Part shown: piece by piece, positions 18,295 to 28,550 of the stretch
Position numbering within the stretch: the first letter of the stretch is position 1
Layout of the letters: each line of letters begins with the position of its first letter
Source of the DNA: Dysgonamonadaceae bacterium
Lineage (GTDB): Bacteria; Bacteroidota; Bacteroidia; Bacteroidales; Azobacteroidaceae
Assembly (NCBI GenBank): GCA_031253625.1
Contig: JAIRVZ010000061.1
Coordinates: 1-64,000, forward strand
Direction of reading: 5' to 3'
Length of the DNA: 64,000 nt
Notes under the pieces: model-generated
Seen by the model: the letters and a program-made list of their open reading frames with translations, nothing else
What the model was told of the DNA's origin: nothing
Database searches by the model: none
Program-made: the position numbers and the translations under genes

Positions 18295-19380
18295 TTATTT
18301 AACCTTAAATAACCATCTCATCCCAACTAATAGAGATTGATTGTTTTGATCACTCAAGTCGGAAAAATTTCCCCGGAAATTGGTATAACCGTATGCATAC
18401 ATAACATGGAAACGGAAGTCTTTGGTGTATTGGTTAGTGAATGGATAATATTCGATGACTGCCTGTATGCTCATGTTTTCGTAAGCATTGCGGCCAAAAT
18501 CTTTGTCGTAGCGGTGGTTCCAGACTTCTTTAAGAAACGGTTTTATTTTTCCAAAATCATATTTCATGTTCAGCGATACGGATTGGTCTTGCACATGGCG
18601 TAGTCCCAAATTATCATTATTCACCACATATCCGTAATCCATGTAGCGCTCTCCGTTGTAATAGTCCATTTCGACTGTGAATTTCCCCAAATTTAATTGT
18701 GTGCCGATGGTAGTCCAGCTGAAAAATTTATCATTGTTGTGCTGAAATGCGCCATATCCCCAACGTGTTTTCAATTTTCCATCGAACAAATCCCCTTCCC
18801 ACAAAAAAAGTCCGGCAAATGCTTTTTGAGCATATTCGCTACTTGCAAATTGAGGAGCGTCGGAGTTGATGACCTGAAAGTTCAGCGTTTGTTTCGAAAT
18901 TTTATAAGCCACATTTACACCGGTTTTATAGGCATCCAAATCGTCGAAGCACATAGTTGGCACATAAACATCGGCAGGATTGTAGTCATATTCAAATGTT
19001 CCGAATTGAACAGATTGTTTACCAATGGTAAATGTCCATTTCTCGCCTGCATCAAAAGCAATCCAAGCTTGGTCGGTAGCAGCCGAATAGCCTTCACGAA
19101 GCGGATTTTGCGGTTTATTCAACCGGTGTCTTAGTCGGTAACGTACTCCCGGAATTATGTCTCCCACAAACCAAAGTTTGATGGTTTGAGCCCCAAACGA
19201 TGCATTGGTTAAATCACCATCCTGAAAATCTGCCCGTAAATCGTTGCGGGTATCCAGCATGACGTTGAGCATTTTATCATCCCAAATCAACCTTTCAAAT
19301 ATTTTATGACTTTCCCGTTCTTGTGCAGATACACTCGCTATTAATAAAATAGCATATATTGCTGTATATATTCTTTTCAT
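18295..19380 (-). CDS. Outer-membrane porin
   Basis: 361 residues. Signal peptide 1-19 (ASVSAQ), then alternating-hydrophobicity beta strands throughout, for example WIAFDAGEKWTFTIGKQSV and FTVEMDYYNGERY, ending near the C-terminus in MRWLF. The order resembles phosphate-selective porin O/P or alginate-export-like barrels found widely in Bacteroidota. The R/K-rich inner segment GVRYRLRHRLNKP suggests an anion-selective pore. It is the last gene downstream of asparaginase on the same strand, so a role in letting asparagine or aspartate into the periplasm is plausible but only inferred from context. Confidence 0.7.
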   Translation of the reverse strand: MKRIYTAIYAILLIASVSAQERESHKIFERLIWDDKMLNVMLDTRNDLRADFQDGDLTNASFGAQTIKLWFVGDIIPGVRYRLRHRLNKPQNPLREGYSAATDQAWIAFDAGEKWTFTIGKQSVQFGTFEYDYNPADVYVPTMCFDDLDAYKTGVNVAYKISKQTLNFQVINSDAPQFASSEYAQKAFAGLFLWEGDLFDGKLKTRWGYGAFQHNNDKFFSWTTIGTQLNLGKFTVEMDYYNGERYMDYGYVVNNDNLGLRHVQDQSVSLNMKYDFGKIKPFLKEVWNHRYDKDFGRNAYENMSIQAVIEYYPFTNQYTKDFRFHVMYAYGYTNFRGNFSDLSDQNNQSLLVGMRWLFKVK

Positions 19381-19403
19381 GATATTTGTAGTTTTAATTT
19401 ATG

Positions 19404-19471
19404 GATTGCTTCGTCCCTCACAATGACGCACTAATCTTGAGTTTCCCGTCATTGCGAGGGACGAAGCAATC
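19404..19471. repeat. Inverted-repeat spacer element (porin/asparaginase gap)
   Basis: The left arm, GATTGCTTCGTCCCTCACAA and on to 19428, is matched by its near-perfect complement at 19447-19471 (one mismatch), with an 18-nt loop. It fills most of the 104-nt gap between the co-oriented porin and asparaginase genes. The transcript would fold into a long stable hairpin, a possible stability or attenuation element. Confidence 0.8.
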
Positions 19472-19484
19472 TAAATTATTAATT

Positions 19485-20537
19485 TCAATACTCTGTAAAC
19501 ATTCGTTGAATTTCTTTGTAGTCGGTAGTTTTTGTTAACGCCAACATTAGCAATACGCGAGAGCGGTAAGGATTAACAAACCAAGATGCAGAAAAACCTA
19601 ATGCATCATCGTCGATTTCATCCCATTGAGCAGTAGGGCCTGTTGTGATGCGGGAAGAACGGACAACAGCAACGCCTTTTTTTACAGCATTGGCCAAAGC
19701 GTTTTGCATAACAGTAGTCATGTTCCCGTTTCCGACCCCGGCAGTTACAATGCCTTTTGCACCGGCATTAACAGCTGCATTTACGAAAAGGTCGGTAGCA
19801 TTAGAATAGCTGAGGATAATTTCTACTTGAGGAAGTTTATCTAAATTGGTTACGTCAAATTCCGATTTCGTGGTATGACGTTTCATTGATTCTCGGGAGT
19901 AATTAGGTTTTCCGTTGTACATAATGCCCAATTCTCCGAAATTTGGATTTTGGAATGTACTAACGCTTAGTGTATTGGTCTTGGATATGTCGTCAGCTCC
20001 CAAGATTCTATCGTCCATGACTACCATTACACCTTTTCCTATTGATGATTTATCAACGGCACAAGCTACAGCGTTGTAAATATTTCTCGGACCGTCTGCA
20101 CTGATTGCAGTAGAGGGGCGCATAGAGCCAACCAAAATTACAGGCTTATCGCTTTTTACGGTCAGGTTTAAGAAATAAGCAGTTTCTTCTTGCGTGTCAG
20201 TTCCATGTGTAATTACGATTGCATCTACATCTCCTTGGCTTAATAATTGGTTTACACGTTTGGCTAATTTCAACCAAACTTCATCGTTCATGTCTTGACT
20301 GCCGATATTGACAATTTGTTCGCCTTTAATATTGGCAATGTCTTTAATTTCGGGTACGGCACTCAATAACTGGTCTACGGTAATTGCTCCGGCTGTATAT
20401 CCGGCAGCTACCTGTGTAGCTCCTGTTCCGGCAATTGTACCTCCTGTTGCCAATACATAAACTGTCGGTTTTTGTGCTGCATTGGCAATAAATGTTGCGC
20501 ATAATAACGCAATTAAAATAAATTGAATCTTTTTCAT
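19485..20537 (-). CDS. ansB: Type II (periplasmic) L-asparaginase
   Basis: 350 residues from the ATG at 20537 (MKKIQF); an upstream ATG at 20546 adds only MTC and spoils the signal peptide. The signal peptide (1-21, ending ANAA) indicates a periplasmic enzyme that hydrolyses asparagine to aspartate and ammonia. Both catalytic signatures are present: TGGTIAG with T34, and THGTDT near residue 112 with the conserved Thr-Asp and downstream Lys region (VGSMRPSTAISADGP). It lies 76 nt downstream of aspartate decarboxylase and three genes after alanine dehydrogenase, making it the entry point of an asparagine-to-alanine route with AspT. Confidence 0.95.
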   Translation of the reverse strand: MKKIQFILIALLCATFIANAAQKPTVYVLATGGTIAGTGATQVAAGYTAGAITVDQLLSAVPEIKDIANIKGEQIVNIGSQDMNDEVWLKLAKRVNQLLSQGDVDAIVITHGTDTQEETAYFLNLTVKSDKPVILVGSMRPSTAISADGPRNIYNAVACAVDKSSIGKGVMVVMDDRILGADDISKTNTLSVSTFQNPNFGELGIMYNGKPNYSRESMKRHTTKSEFDVTNLDKLPQVEIILSYSNATDLFVNAAVNAGAKGIVTAGVGNGNMTTVMQNALANAVKKGVAVVRSSRITTGPTAQWDEIDDDALGFSASWFVNPYRSRVLLMLALTKTTDYKEIQRMFTEY

Positions 20538-20573
20538 ACACGTCATTTTATTAAATTTTCAATTCCCGTGCGC

Positions 20574-20612
20574 TTTCGCACACGGCTATAAATACCTAAG
20601 TGCTACGCACTT
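20574..20612. repeat. Paired small hairpins between asdA and ansB
   Basis: CCGTGCG-CTTT-CGCACACGG and AAGTGC-TAC-GCACTT are two adjacent stem-loops in the 76-nt gap. Transcribed from the minus strand, they follow the asdA stop immediately. They may act as a processing or partial termination site between the decarboxylase and asparaginase. Confidence 0.6.
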
Positions 20613-20613
20613 T

Positions 20614-22275
20614 TCACTTTTTTATATTTTTCCAAGCTTCTACATAATCATTCATTGTTGCCGAAAGTTCTTTTCCGATGGTGCTGTAGTCATTGTCTTC
20701 GAGATTGGCCAACGAAACTCTTACAGACCATTCGGGACCGGCAAAACCACCTCCGTTTAGTAACACGATAGCTGATTTTTCTGCCAGCCGGAAAACAATA
20801 TCTACAGGCTCAAAGTTCTTTTCGAGAAAATCGATAAATTCTTTTCCGTAGTTTTTCATTGCCCATTCGTGAATGTCTATTTCGCAATAATAGGCAGCAC
20901 GATTCGGGTCGGGATAAACAGGCATGTTCATTCCTTCCCAAAACAGACTGTAGCGATTTTGTATAATGTTGTTGCAGTCGTTTTTGTATACGTTTTCTTT
21001 GTCTAATAAGGCGAATGCGGAAAACAACATCATTTGTATTTGTTGAGGTAATGAAAGTCCTGCAGTATGATTCAATGCGACTAACCGACTATCAGCGACT
21101 ATGCGGTTGATGAATTTTAGTTTTTCGGGACGAAGTGTCAGGGTTTCGTATTTCTTAGCTTGCATTTCTTTTACTTTTTCGGGAAAAGCAGAAATCATAC
21201 TGTCATAAATATTGTCTTCATACAGTGCGATAACCCCCAACCGCCAACCTGTTGCACCAAAATACTTGGAGAAAGAATAGACGCACAATGTGTTGCCGGG
21301 AAGTTCATTCATCAACGAATTAAATCCCGGTACAAATGTGCCGTATACGTCGTCTGTTACAATCATCAAATTTGGATTCAGATTCTTAACGACCTTAACA
21401 AGATAGCGACGACATTTTTCGCAGATTTGTACCGAAGTCGGATTGCTTGGGTTGATCACAAAAAATGCTTTGATTGATTTATCTCCCAATTTATCCAATT
21501 CTGTATCGGGATATTGAAAGTTCGAATTGCCATTATCGTCTTTGGCGGAGCCGTTAATAAATATTACTTCAAAGTTGAATTTTTCTAATTCGGGAATTTC
21601 TAAGTAAGGAGTAAAAACAGGTACTGCAATCGCTATTTTATCTCCTTTGTTTAGCAAACCGTTTTCTACTAACGAATTAAAAATATAACACATGGCAGCC
21701 GTTCCGCCTTCTACAGCGAATATATCGTATTTACCGCTCCGTTGAGGTTTGTTGCCGCACATTTCTTGTATCAGGTAATCGTGTACGATGATTTCAGTGT
21801 GCTTCAACATGCGTTCGGGACTTGGGTATTGGTCGCCTATGATTCCTTCGGCAAGTTCATGCACCCAATCGTCGGCTACAAAATTGTGTTTTTTGATGCC
21901 ATATTCATATATCCCTTTCAGCAAAGAGATGCCGGGTAATTGCTTGTTGTTTTTCAAAAAAGTTTCGAAACGTTTGGCGATTCCTTTTTTCTGTGGGATA
22001 CCAGCAATGCCGGAATCGTGTTTCATCGCTCTTTTACATTCTTCGATGCCGAATTGTCCTAATGTAAAAAAAGCTTCGCGAGGAATGGTGGCTGTCCAGT
22101 TCGGATTTCCCCTGCCTGCGTTCAGCATACTGTGTGAGCAATCCAATATTTTTCTCGAACATTCGTTTTCATGTTCGGATGCCAAATGGATGAGGCTGTC
22201 TTTCAATTCAAACGGGCTTAATTGCTCCAATTGCTCTTCCTTGTGGCGTGATGTTTTTAATTTTTCGATTTCCAT
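20614..22275 (-). CDS. asdA: Bifunctional aspartate aminotransferase / aspartate 4-decarboxylase
   Basis: 553 residues, the usual length of the PLP-dependent AsdA/AspD family and ~150 longer than ordinary aminotransferases. It removes the beta-carboxyl of L-aspartate to give L-alanine and CO2 in the cytoplasm. Fold-type I features: NPSNPTSV substrate loop, DDVYGTF, and the PLP lysine in YSFSKYFGATGWRLG near residue 336. Its neighbour aspT encodes the aspartate:alanine exchanger, the classic partner. Consumption of a proton by decarboxylation plus electrogenic exchange yields proton-motive force. Confidence 0.95.
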   Translation of the reverse strand: MEIEKLKTSRHKEEQLEQLSPFELKDSLIHLASEHENECSRKILDCSHSMLNAGRGNPNWTATIPREAFFTLGQFGIEECKRAMKHDSGIAGIPQKKGIAKRFETFLKNNKQLPGISLLKGIYEYGIKKHNFVADDWVHELAEGIIGDQYPSPERMLKHTEIIVHDYLIQEMCGNKPQRSGKYDIFAVEGGTAAMCYIFNSLVENGLLNKGDKIAIAVPVFTPYLEIPELEKFNFEVIFINGSAKDDNGNSNFQYPDTELDKLGDKSIKAFFVINPSNPTSVQICEKCRRYLVKVVKNLNPNLMIVTDDVYGTFVPGFNSLMNELPGNTLCVYSFSKYFGATGWRLGVIALYEDNIYDSMISAFPEKVKEMQAKKYETLTLRPEKLKFINRIVADSRLVALNHTAGLSLPQQIQMMLFSAFALLDKENVYKNDCNNIIQNRYSLFWEGMNMPVYPDPNRAAYYCEIDIHEWAMKNYGKEFIDFLEKNFEPVDIVFRLAEKSAIVLLNGGGFAGPEWSVRVSLANLEDNDYSTIGKELSATMNDYVEAWKNIKK

Positions 22276-22311
22276 GATAATAAGGATTTTAATGTAATGT
22301 CATTTAGTTGA

Positions 22312-22395
22312 GGTTGGATTCCTCACTGCGTTTGCAATGACGCCTCTCTGATTGTTTGCATTCCCGTCATTCCGAACGCAGTGAGGAATCTAACC
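22312..22395. repeat. Inverted-repeat element supplying the aspT stop codon
   Basis: Arms GGTTGGATTCCTCACTGCG (from 22312) and its complement ending at 22395 are ~31 nt each, flanking a ~22-nt loop. The aspT stop codon (complement of CTA at 22390-22392) lies inside the right arm, so the element abuts and partly overlaps the coding end. Confidence 0.8.
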
Positions 22396-24093
22396 AGTTA
22401 GCAACACAATTACTGCTCCGAAAACAATGAGTAAGGTATTGCCCACAGCATAAGTTGTTGTATAGGATAAAGCAGGGACTTTACTTTGCAACGATTCTTC
22501 TATTGCACCCAATGCTGCCGTTGTTGTTCGCGCGCCGGCACAGGCTCCCAATGTGATGGCCGGTTCGAATTTGAATATATAACGTCCTGCTAAAAGGCCT
22601 ATGAGAAGAGGTATGAGGCTGGCAAATATTCCTGCTACGAACAGTGTTACTCCCGAAGCTTTTAATCCTGCGATAAAATCGGGACCGGCTTGAAGTCCGA
22701 CTACGGCAATAAACATATTCAACCCAAGGTTATTCATCAGCCAGATTGCCGGTTCGGGTATGGCTCCGAATGTAGGTCTGAGCGAACGTAACCAACCGAA
22801 GATAATTCCCATGATTAATACTCCTCCGCTGGCACTTAGGCTCAATGGAATACTTCCGGCATGTATTGCCAAAGTTCCGAATAATCCTCCCAAAAATATG
22901 GCTGCTCCCATGTAGAGAATATCGGTAGAGTTTGTTGCTCTTTCGGCATAGCCTAAATAAGATGCGAAACGGTCTACATCGATTTTTCGTCCTTCTAATT
23001 CAATAATGTCTCCGCGTTGTATCTTTACGCCTCTCAAAAGCGGAATAAATTCATTTCCTCTTTTTACTTTCCGGATAGTGACTCCGTGACGTTGTTTGCA
23101 TGTTTTTAGTTGTTGGACTGAATTTCCGCATACTAACTTATTGGAAACAAGTACTTTTAGCACTTCTGCCGTAAAATCCAATAATTCGACATCAGCCACT
23201 TCGACACCGACAAAAGCTTCGTCTTCTATTAATGCTTCGATGGGGCCATTTAATACCAGATTGTCTCCTTTGTTTATTTTTAAATCAAGAGAGGGTTCTT
23301 GAATAATTTCTCCGGATGCTTTTCTAACTCGCTCTATATATACAGGTTGTCCTTTCTTGACCAGCATGTTTTCGATTTCTTCGACAGTTCTTTGTTGGTT
23401 AAAGTAGTCTCCGCCTGTTTTTATTACGCGAAAAGATGCTCCATCGTAAGCGTGCTCTAAGTTGAGGTCTTCTTCGACAATAGAGCCACCAAGCTTGGCT
23501 TCGTATTCTTTGGTTCGTTTTAAAATGTCTTTTCCCAATAATTTAGGACCGATAGTAGCCAGAAACCATGCTGTACCAGCCGTCCCGAAAATATAAGTTA
23601 CGGCATACGCAACAATAATTTGGTTGCTCATCGTAGTGGTTTGTTCGGCACTCATTCCCAACTGTTTGATAGTATCGGTTGCAATTCCGATAACGGCAGA
23701 GATAGTGTTGGCACCGGCGAACAAACCTGCGGCACTTCCGGCATCAAATTTCACAATCAACGAAATTACCCATGCTGCGAGTAAACAAGCTGAACAAAGA
23801 ATGAAAGAAAATCCGACTTGCGGTAATCCTTCTTTTTTTAAGGAATGTACGAATTGCGGTCCTACACTATAACCTATTGCGAACAGGAAGATTAAGAAGA
23901 ATACCGATTTTACGAGAGGAGTTACCGGTATGTCCAGTTGTCCCACCAATACACCTACCAACAATACGCTGGTGACGTTTCCTAAAGAAAAACTTTTGAT
24001 TTTAACTTTACCGACAGCAAAACCCAGTGCTAATACCAAAAAAATAGCTAATTCGGGATTGCCTTGCAATGTTTTTACAAACCATTCGACCAT
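22390..24093 (-). CDS. aspT: Aspartate:alanine antiporter
   Basis: 567 residues, a typical AspT of the AAE transporter family. Two blocks of ~5-6 transmembrane helices (residues ~5-185 and ~390-565) flank two cytoplasmic RCK_C/TrkA-C-like domains (~205-290 and ~295-375). Each membrane half has the AAE-family small-residue signature (AGSAAGLFAGANTISAVIG and GACAGARTTTAALG). It exchanges external aspartate for internal alanine electrogenically. It sits between alanine dehydrogenase and asdA on the same strand. The last codons and TAG stop overlap a repeat element. Confidence 0.95.
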   Translation of the reverse strand: MVEWFVKTLQGNPELAIFLVLALGFAVGKVKIKSFSLGNVTSVLLVGVLVGQLDIPVTPLVKSVFFLIFLFAIGYSVGPQFVHSLKKEGLPQVGFSFILCSACLLAAWVISLIVKFDAGSAAGLFAGANTISAVIGIATDTIKQLGMSAEQTTTMSNQIIVAYAVTYIFGTAGTAWFLATIGPKLLGKDILKRTKEYEAKLGGSIVEEDLNLEHAYDGASFRVIKTGGDYFNQQRTVEEIENMLVKKGQPVYIERVRKASGEIIQEPSLDLKINKGDNLVLNGPIEALIEDEAFVGVEVADVELLDFTAEVLKVLVSNKLVCGNSVQQLKTCKQRHGVTIRKVKRGNEFIPLLRGVKIQRGDIIELEGRKIDVDRFASYLGYAERATNSTDILYMGAAIFLGGLFGTLAIHAGSIPLSLSASGGVLIMGIIFGWLRSLRPTFGAIPEPAIWLMNNLGLNMFIAVVGLQAGPDFIAGLKASGVTLFVAGIFASLIPLLIGLLAGRYIFKFEPAITLGACAGARTTTAALGAIEESLQSKVPALSYTTTYAVGNTLLIVFGAVIVLLTG

Positions 24094-24230
24094 AATTCTT
24101 ATATATTAAAATATGCAATATGCTACTTTAATTATATAACAATTGAATCGCTTGTTGGTTTGAAAAGGTAACTTAATTTTTTATAAATTAACTTATTTTT
24201 TATATTGCAGTGTAGACTTTGATGGTTATT

Positions 24231-25316
24231 TCAAATGCCAAACGTTTCTGCAACGGCTTTGTTTACCACTTTTCCATGAACGATATTCAATCCTTCGCGC
24301 AAGTCGGCATGTTTTTCGCAAGCGGTTTCCCAACCCAAATCAGCCAACAGTAAGGCGTAGGGTAAGGTTGCATTTGTCAAAGCTACCGTTGAAGTTACCG
24401 GAACGGCTCCGGGAATATTGGCTACACAGTAGTGAAGAATTCCATCCACTTCATACACCGGATTTGTATGGGAAGTCGGATGCGACGTTTCGAAACATCC
24501 GCCTTGGTCAATAGCGACATCCACTAAAACAGAACCTTTCGGAATCAGCGGCAACATATCTTTCGTAATTAGATAAGGAGCTTTGGCGCCCGGAATCAAT
24601 ACTGCTCCCACCACTAAATCGACAGACGGCAGGAATTGTTCAATATTGTAACGGTTCGACATCATCGTGTCGACATTCGCCGGCATAATTTCGCTCAAAT
24701 AACGTAAACGGGGAAGCGATGTGTCCATGATAGTAACATGAGCGCCCAAACCTGCGGCCATTAAAGCAGCTTGAGTTCCTACGACACCACCACCCAAAAT
24801 CAATACATTGGCCGGTTTTACTCCCGGAACACCACCTAACAGGATTCCTTTTCCGTGTTGTGGTTTTTCCAAATATTTTGCTCCTTGTTGGATAGACATT
24901 CTTCCGGCTACTTCCGACATCGGAATCAATAAAGGCAAAGAGTTGTCGGGTTTGATAACCGTTTCATAAGCCAAACAAACAGCATTGCTCTTCATCATTG
25001 CTCTTGTAAGCGATTCATCTGCTGCGAAATGAAAATAAGTAAACAATAATTGACCGGGACGAATTAATTCATATTCGCTTTCAATAGGTTCTTTTACTTT
25101 GAAAATCATTTCTGTATTAGCATAAATATCTTTAGCTTCGGAAAGAACTTTTGCGCCTACTTTGGCATAGGTCTCATCGCTGAATCCGCTATTTATACCG
25201 GCGCTTGACTGAATATAAACTTCATGTCCGTGTTGAATCAATGCTTGGGCGCCGCCCGGGGTCAATGAAACTCGATTTTCATTGTTTTTAACTTCTTTTG
25301 GAACTCCTATTTTCAT
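24231..25316 (-). CDS. ald: Alanine dehydrogenase
   Basis: 361 residues, canonical Ald length, starting MKIGVPKE. It reversibly deaminates alanine to pyruvate and ammonia with NAD. Seen: the ENRVSLTPGG substrate segment, active-site YFHFAAD (~93-99, with the catalytic His), the Rossmann motif LILGGGVVGTQAA (~170), and the C-terminal HYCVANIPGAVPVTST. Situated 137 nt upstream of aspT and asdA, it links alanine from aspartate decarboxylation to pyruvate. It is a second family member beside the longer one at 11981. Confidence 0.95.
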   Translation of the reverse strand: MKIGVPKEVKNNENRVSLTPGGAQALIQHGHEVYIQSSAGINSGFSDETYAKVGAKVLSEAKDIYANTEMIFKVKEPIESEYELIRPGQLLFTYFHFAADESLTRAMMKSNAVCLAYETVIKPDNSLPLLIPMSEVAGRMSIQQGAKYLEKPQHGKGILLGGVPGVKPANVLILGGGVVGTQAALMAAGLGAHVTIMDTSLPRLRYLSEIMPANVDTMMSNRYNIEQFLPSVDLVVGAVLIPGAKAPYLITKDMLPLIPKGSVLVDVAIDQGGCFETSHPTSHTNPVYEVDGILHYCVANIPGAVPVTSTVALTNATLPYALLLADLGWETACEKHADLREGLNIVHGKVVNKAVAETFGI

Positions 25317-25335
25317 AAATTATATAGTTAATTTT

Positions 25336-26709
<1,374 letters not shown>

Positions 26710-26716
26710 GGTATAT

Positions 26717-27946
26717 TTAAGTTTTTTGTAACCATTTTTTAGATAAATAACGAACGGGATATAAGGCTCCTAAAAATCCGATAATCAATACTGTAATAAA
26801 AACAGAAAAGACATCACCGGCTTTTACGACCACAGGGTAAGCATCAACCACAAAGGCACCTGCATCTCCCAGTCTCAATAATCCGAAATATTGTTGAAGA
26901 AGACAAAGTGATAAGCCGATAACGATACCGATGATGGCACCCAAAATGGAAATCAACCAGCCTTCAAACAAGAAAATCCACGAAATAAGCCGATTATCGG
27001 CTCCCATATTTCGTAATGTAATCACATCTTTTTGCTTTTCCACTATCAACATAGAAAGCGACCCGATTACGTTAAAAACAGCTATTACTAAAATAAAACA
27101 AAGGATAAGAAATGTCATCCATTTTTCAATATTCATCATCTGAAACGATGCTTCTTGCTGTTGGTAACGATTTTGAACAATGTAGTCATCTCCCAGAATT
27201 TGTTCTATTTTCTTTTGCGATTTGTCGATATTGGTTCCTTCTTTGAATTTAAGTTCTAACGAACTAATCTCTGTATCGTAATCGAAGAGAATGCGGGTTA
27301 ATTCGATGGGCGCGATGGCCAGATTATCGTCGTAACTCGGTTGATTAATCAGAAAGACTCCGCTTATATACAAATATTCTTGAACAAAAGATCCCACCGG
27401 ATTGAGCATATTCACTTTTGCATTCCGTCTGGGAGCATACACTTCCATCGGGTAAACAAAACCGGCATTGATTCCTAGTTTGGTGGCTAATCCGAGCCCC
27501 AATGTTGCGTAATTGTTCCCGATTTCATCTGTCAGTTGAAAATGACCATCGATAAGTGCGGTGTTGATAGGAACAAGTTCTGCAAAGTTAGCCGAAACTC
27601 CTTTGAGCGTGGCAGGAACCTGACGATCGTGATAATTCAGCAAAACGTTATCTTCCAATACTTCCGAAAACACAACGATTTCGGGCATTTGTTTTATTTT
27701 CAAAATCCCCTCCGATTGTGAATCAAAGACCTTGCCCTTGGCCGGAGTTATTTTAATTTCCGGATCGAACAGGCTGAACATATCGGAAACCAAACCCTGA
27801 AATCCATTAAAGACCGATAAGGTACATACCATAGCTATTGTGGCAACAGCTATTCCACAGACTGCCGCTGCCGATATAATATTGATGGCATTATGTGACT
27901 TCTTGGAAAAGAGGTACCGTCGGGCAATAAAAAATGACAATTTCAT
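26717..27946 (-). CDS. FtsX/LolE-type ABC transporter permease
   Basis: 409 residues: an N-terminal transmembrane helix (~20-45, NIISAAAVCGIAVATIAMVC), a large periplasmic MacB-PCD-like domain (~50-265), then three C-terminal helices (~275-400). This is the LolC/E layout of lipoprotein-release permeases. Immediately downstream of rbfA, it holds the position this permease has in other Bacteroidales. The ATPase partner is not in the window. Role in lipoprotein trafficking is inferred from the family. Confidence 0.85.
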   Translation of the reverse strand: MKLSFFIARRYLFSKKSHNAINIISAAAVCGIAVATIAMVCTLSVFNGFQGLVSDMFSLFDPEIKITPAKGKVFDSQSEGILKIKQMPEIVVFSEVLEDNVLLNYHDRQVPATLKGVSANFAELVPINTALIDGHFQLTDEIGNNYATLGLGLATKLGINAGFVYPMEVYAPRRNAKVNMLNPVGSFVQEYLYISGVFLINQPSYDDNLAIAPIELTRILFDYDTEISSLELKFKEGTNIDKSQKKIEQILGDDYIVQNRYQQQEASFQMMNIEKWMTFLILCFILVIAVFNVIGSLSMLIVEKQKDVITLRNMGADNRLISWIFLFEGWLISILGAIIGIVIGLSLCLLQQYFGLLRLGDAGAFVVDAYPVVVKAGDVFSVFITVLIIGFLGALYPVRYLSKKWLQKT

Positions 27947-27950
27947 GGAT

Positions 27951-28036
27951 AATGATTAATGGTTAATGATTAATGTTTAATGATAGAAAAGATTGAACAT
28001 CAACTTTTAATCATTAAACATTAATCACTAATCATT
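27951..28036. repeat. AT-rich inverted repeat overlapping the rbfA stop
   Basis: AATGATTAATGGTTAATGAT and on to 27983 is mirrored by TAATCATTAAACATTAATCA and on to 28036, with a ~24-nt loop. It is built of iterated TTAATGAT words. The right arm encodes the last two codons and stop of rbfA (Asn-Asp-stop at 28028-28036). Confidence 0.75.
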
Positions 28037-28369
28037 ATTTTTTAAAAGTTTGTCGATATTTTCGAGATAATCAATTGATTCGTCTAAGAAGAATTGCAGT
28101 TCGGGAATTTTCCGCAACTGTAATCTTACTCTTTGTCCCAAGTCGAAACGGATTGCTTTGGTATTTTCCGTTATAGCCTTGATGATTTCTTGTCCTTTTT
28201 CCGAAGGGAAAATGCTCAAATATGCTTTCGCGATACTTAAATCTGCACTTACTCTTACTTCGCTTACCGATATTAATACTCCCGGCATTGCTTTGGTTTG
28301 CAGCAAAAAAATCTCTCCCAATTCTTTTTGCAGCAACCGACCTATTTTTTGTAATCTTGTATTTTCCAA
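28028..28369 (-). CDS. rbfA: Ribosome-binding factor A
   Basis: 113 residues, normal length. RbfA binds the 30S subunit during late 16S rRNA maturation. The start METNTRLQKIG-type N-terminus (RLQKIGRLLQKELGEIF), the central VSEVRVSADLSIAKAYLSIFP and the C-terminal LRKIPELQFFLDESIDY are the family signature. It precedes the FtsX-like permease. In many Bacteroidales it directly follows the O-methyltransferase gene, but here 5.6 kb separates them. Its stop codon lies in a repeat arm. Confidence 0.93.
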   Translation of the reverse strand: MENTRLQKIGRLLQKELGEIFLLQTKAMPGVLISVSEVRVSADLSIAKAYLSIFPSEKGQEIIKAITENTKAIRFDLGQRVRLQLRKIPELQFFLDESIDYLENIDKLLKNND

Positions 28370-28490
28370 TTTTTCACTCTATATTTGTTAATAGCCAACG
28401 AAGTTACGGAAATATTCTTTTTCTGTGATAATTTTTTGAAAAAAATTAAAACTTTTATTTGTATTAAGGGAGCAGAAACTGGTGTAAATA

Positions 28491-28528
28491 CATAAGGGCA
28501 CATAGAAATAAAATCTATACGCCCTATG
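28491..28528 (-). terminator. Hairpin downstream of the S74/tail-fibre gene
   Basis: CATAAGGGCACATAGA pairs with TCTATACGCCCTATG (one bulge, one 2-nt mismatch) around an AATAAAA loop. It starts ~22 nt after the stop of the 1064-residue gene on the minus strand. The following U-tract is weak, so this is a probable rather than certain terminator. The 181-nt gap to rbfA holds nothing else obvious. Confidence 0.5.
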
Positions 28529-28550
28529 CTTTATGTGTGTTTTCGATAAA

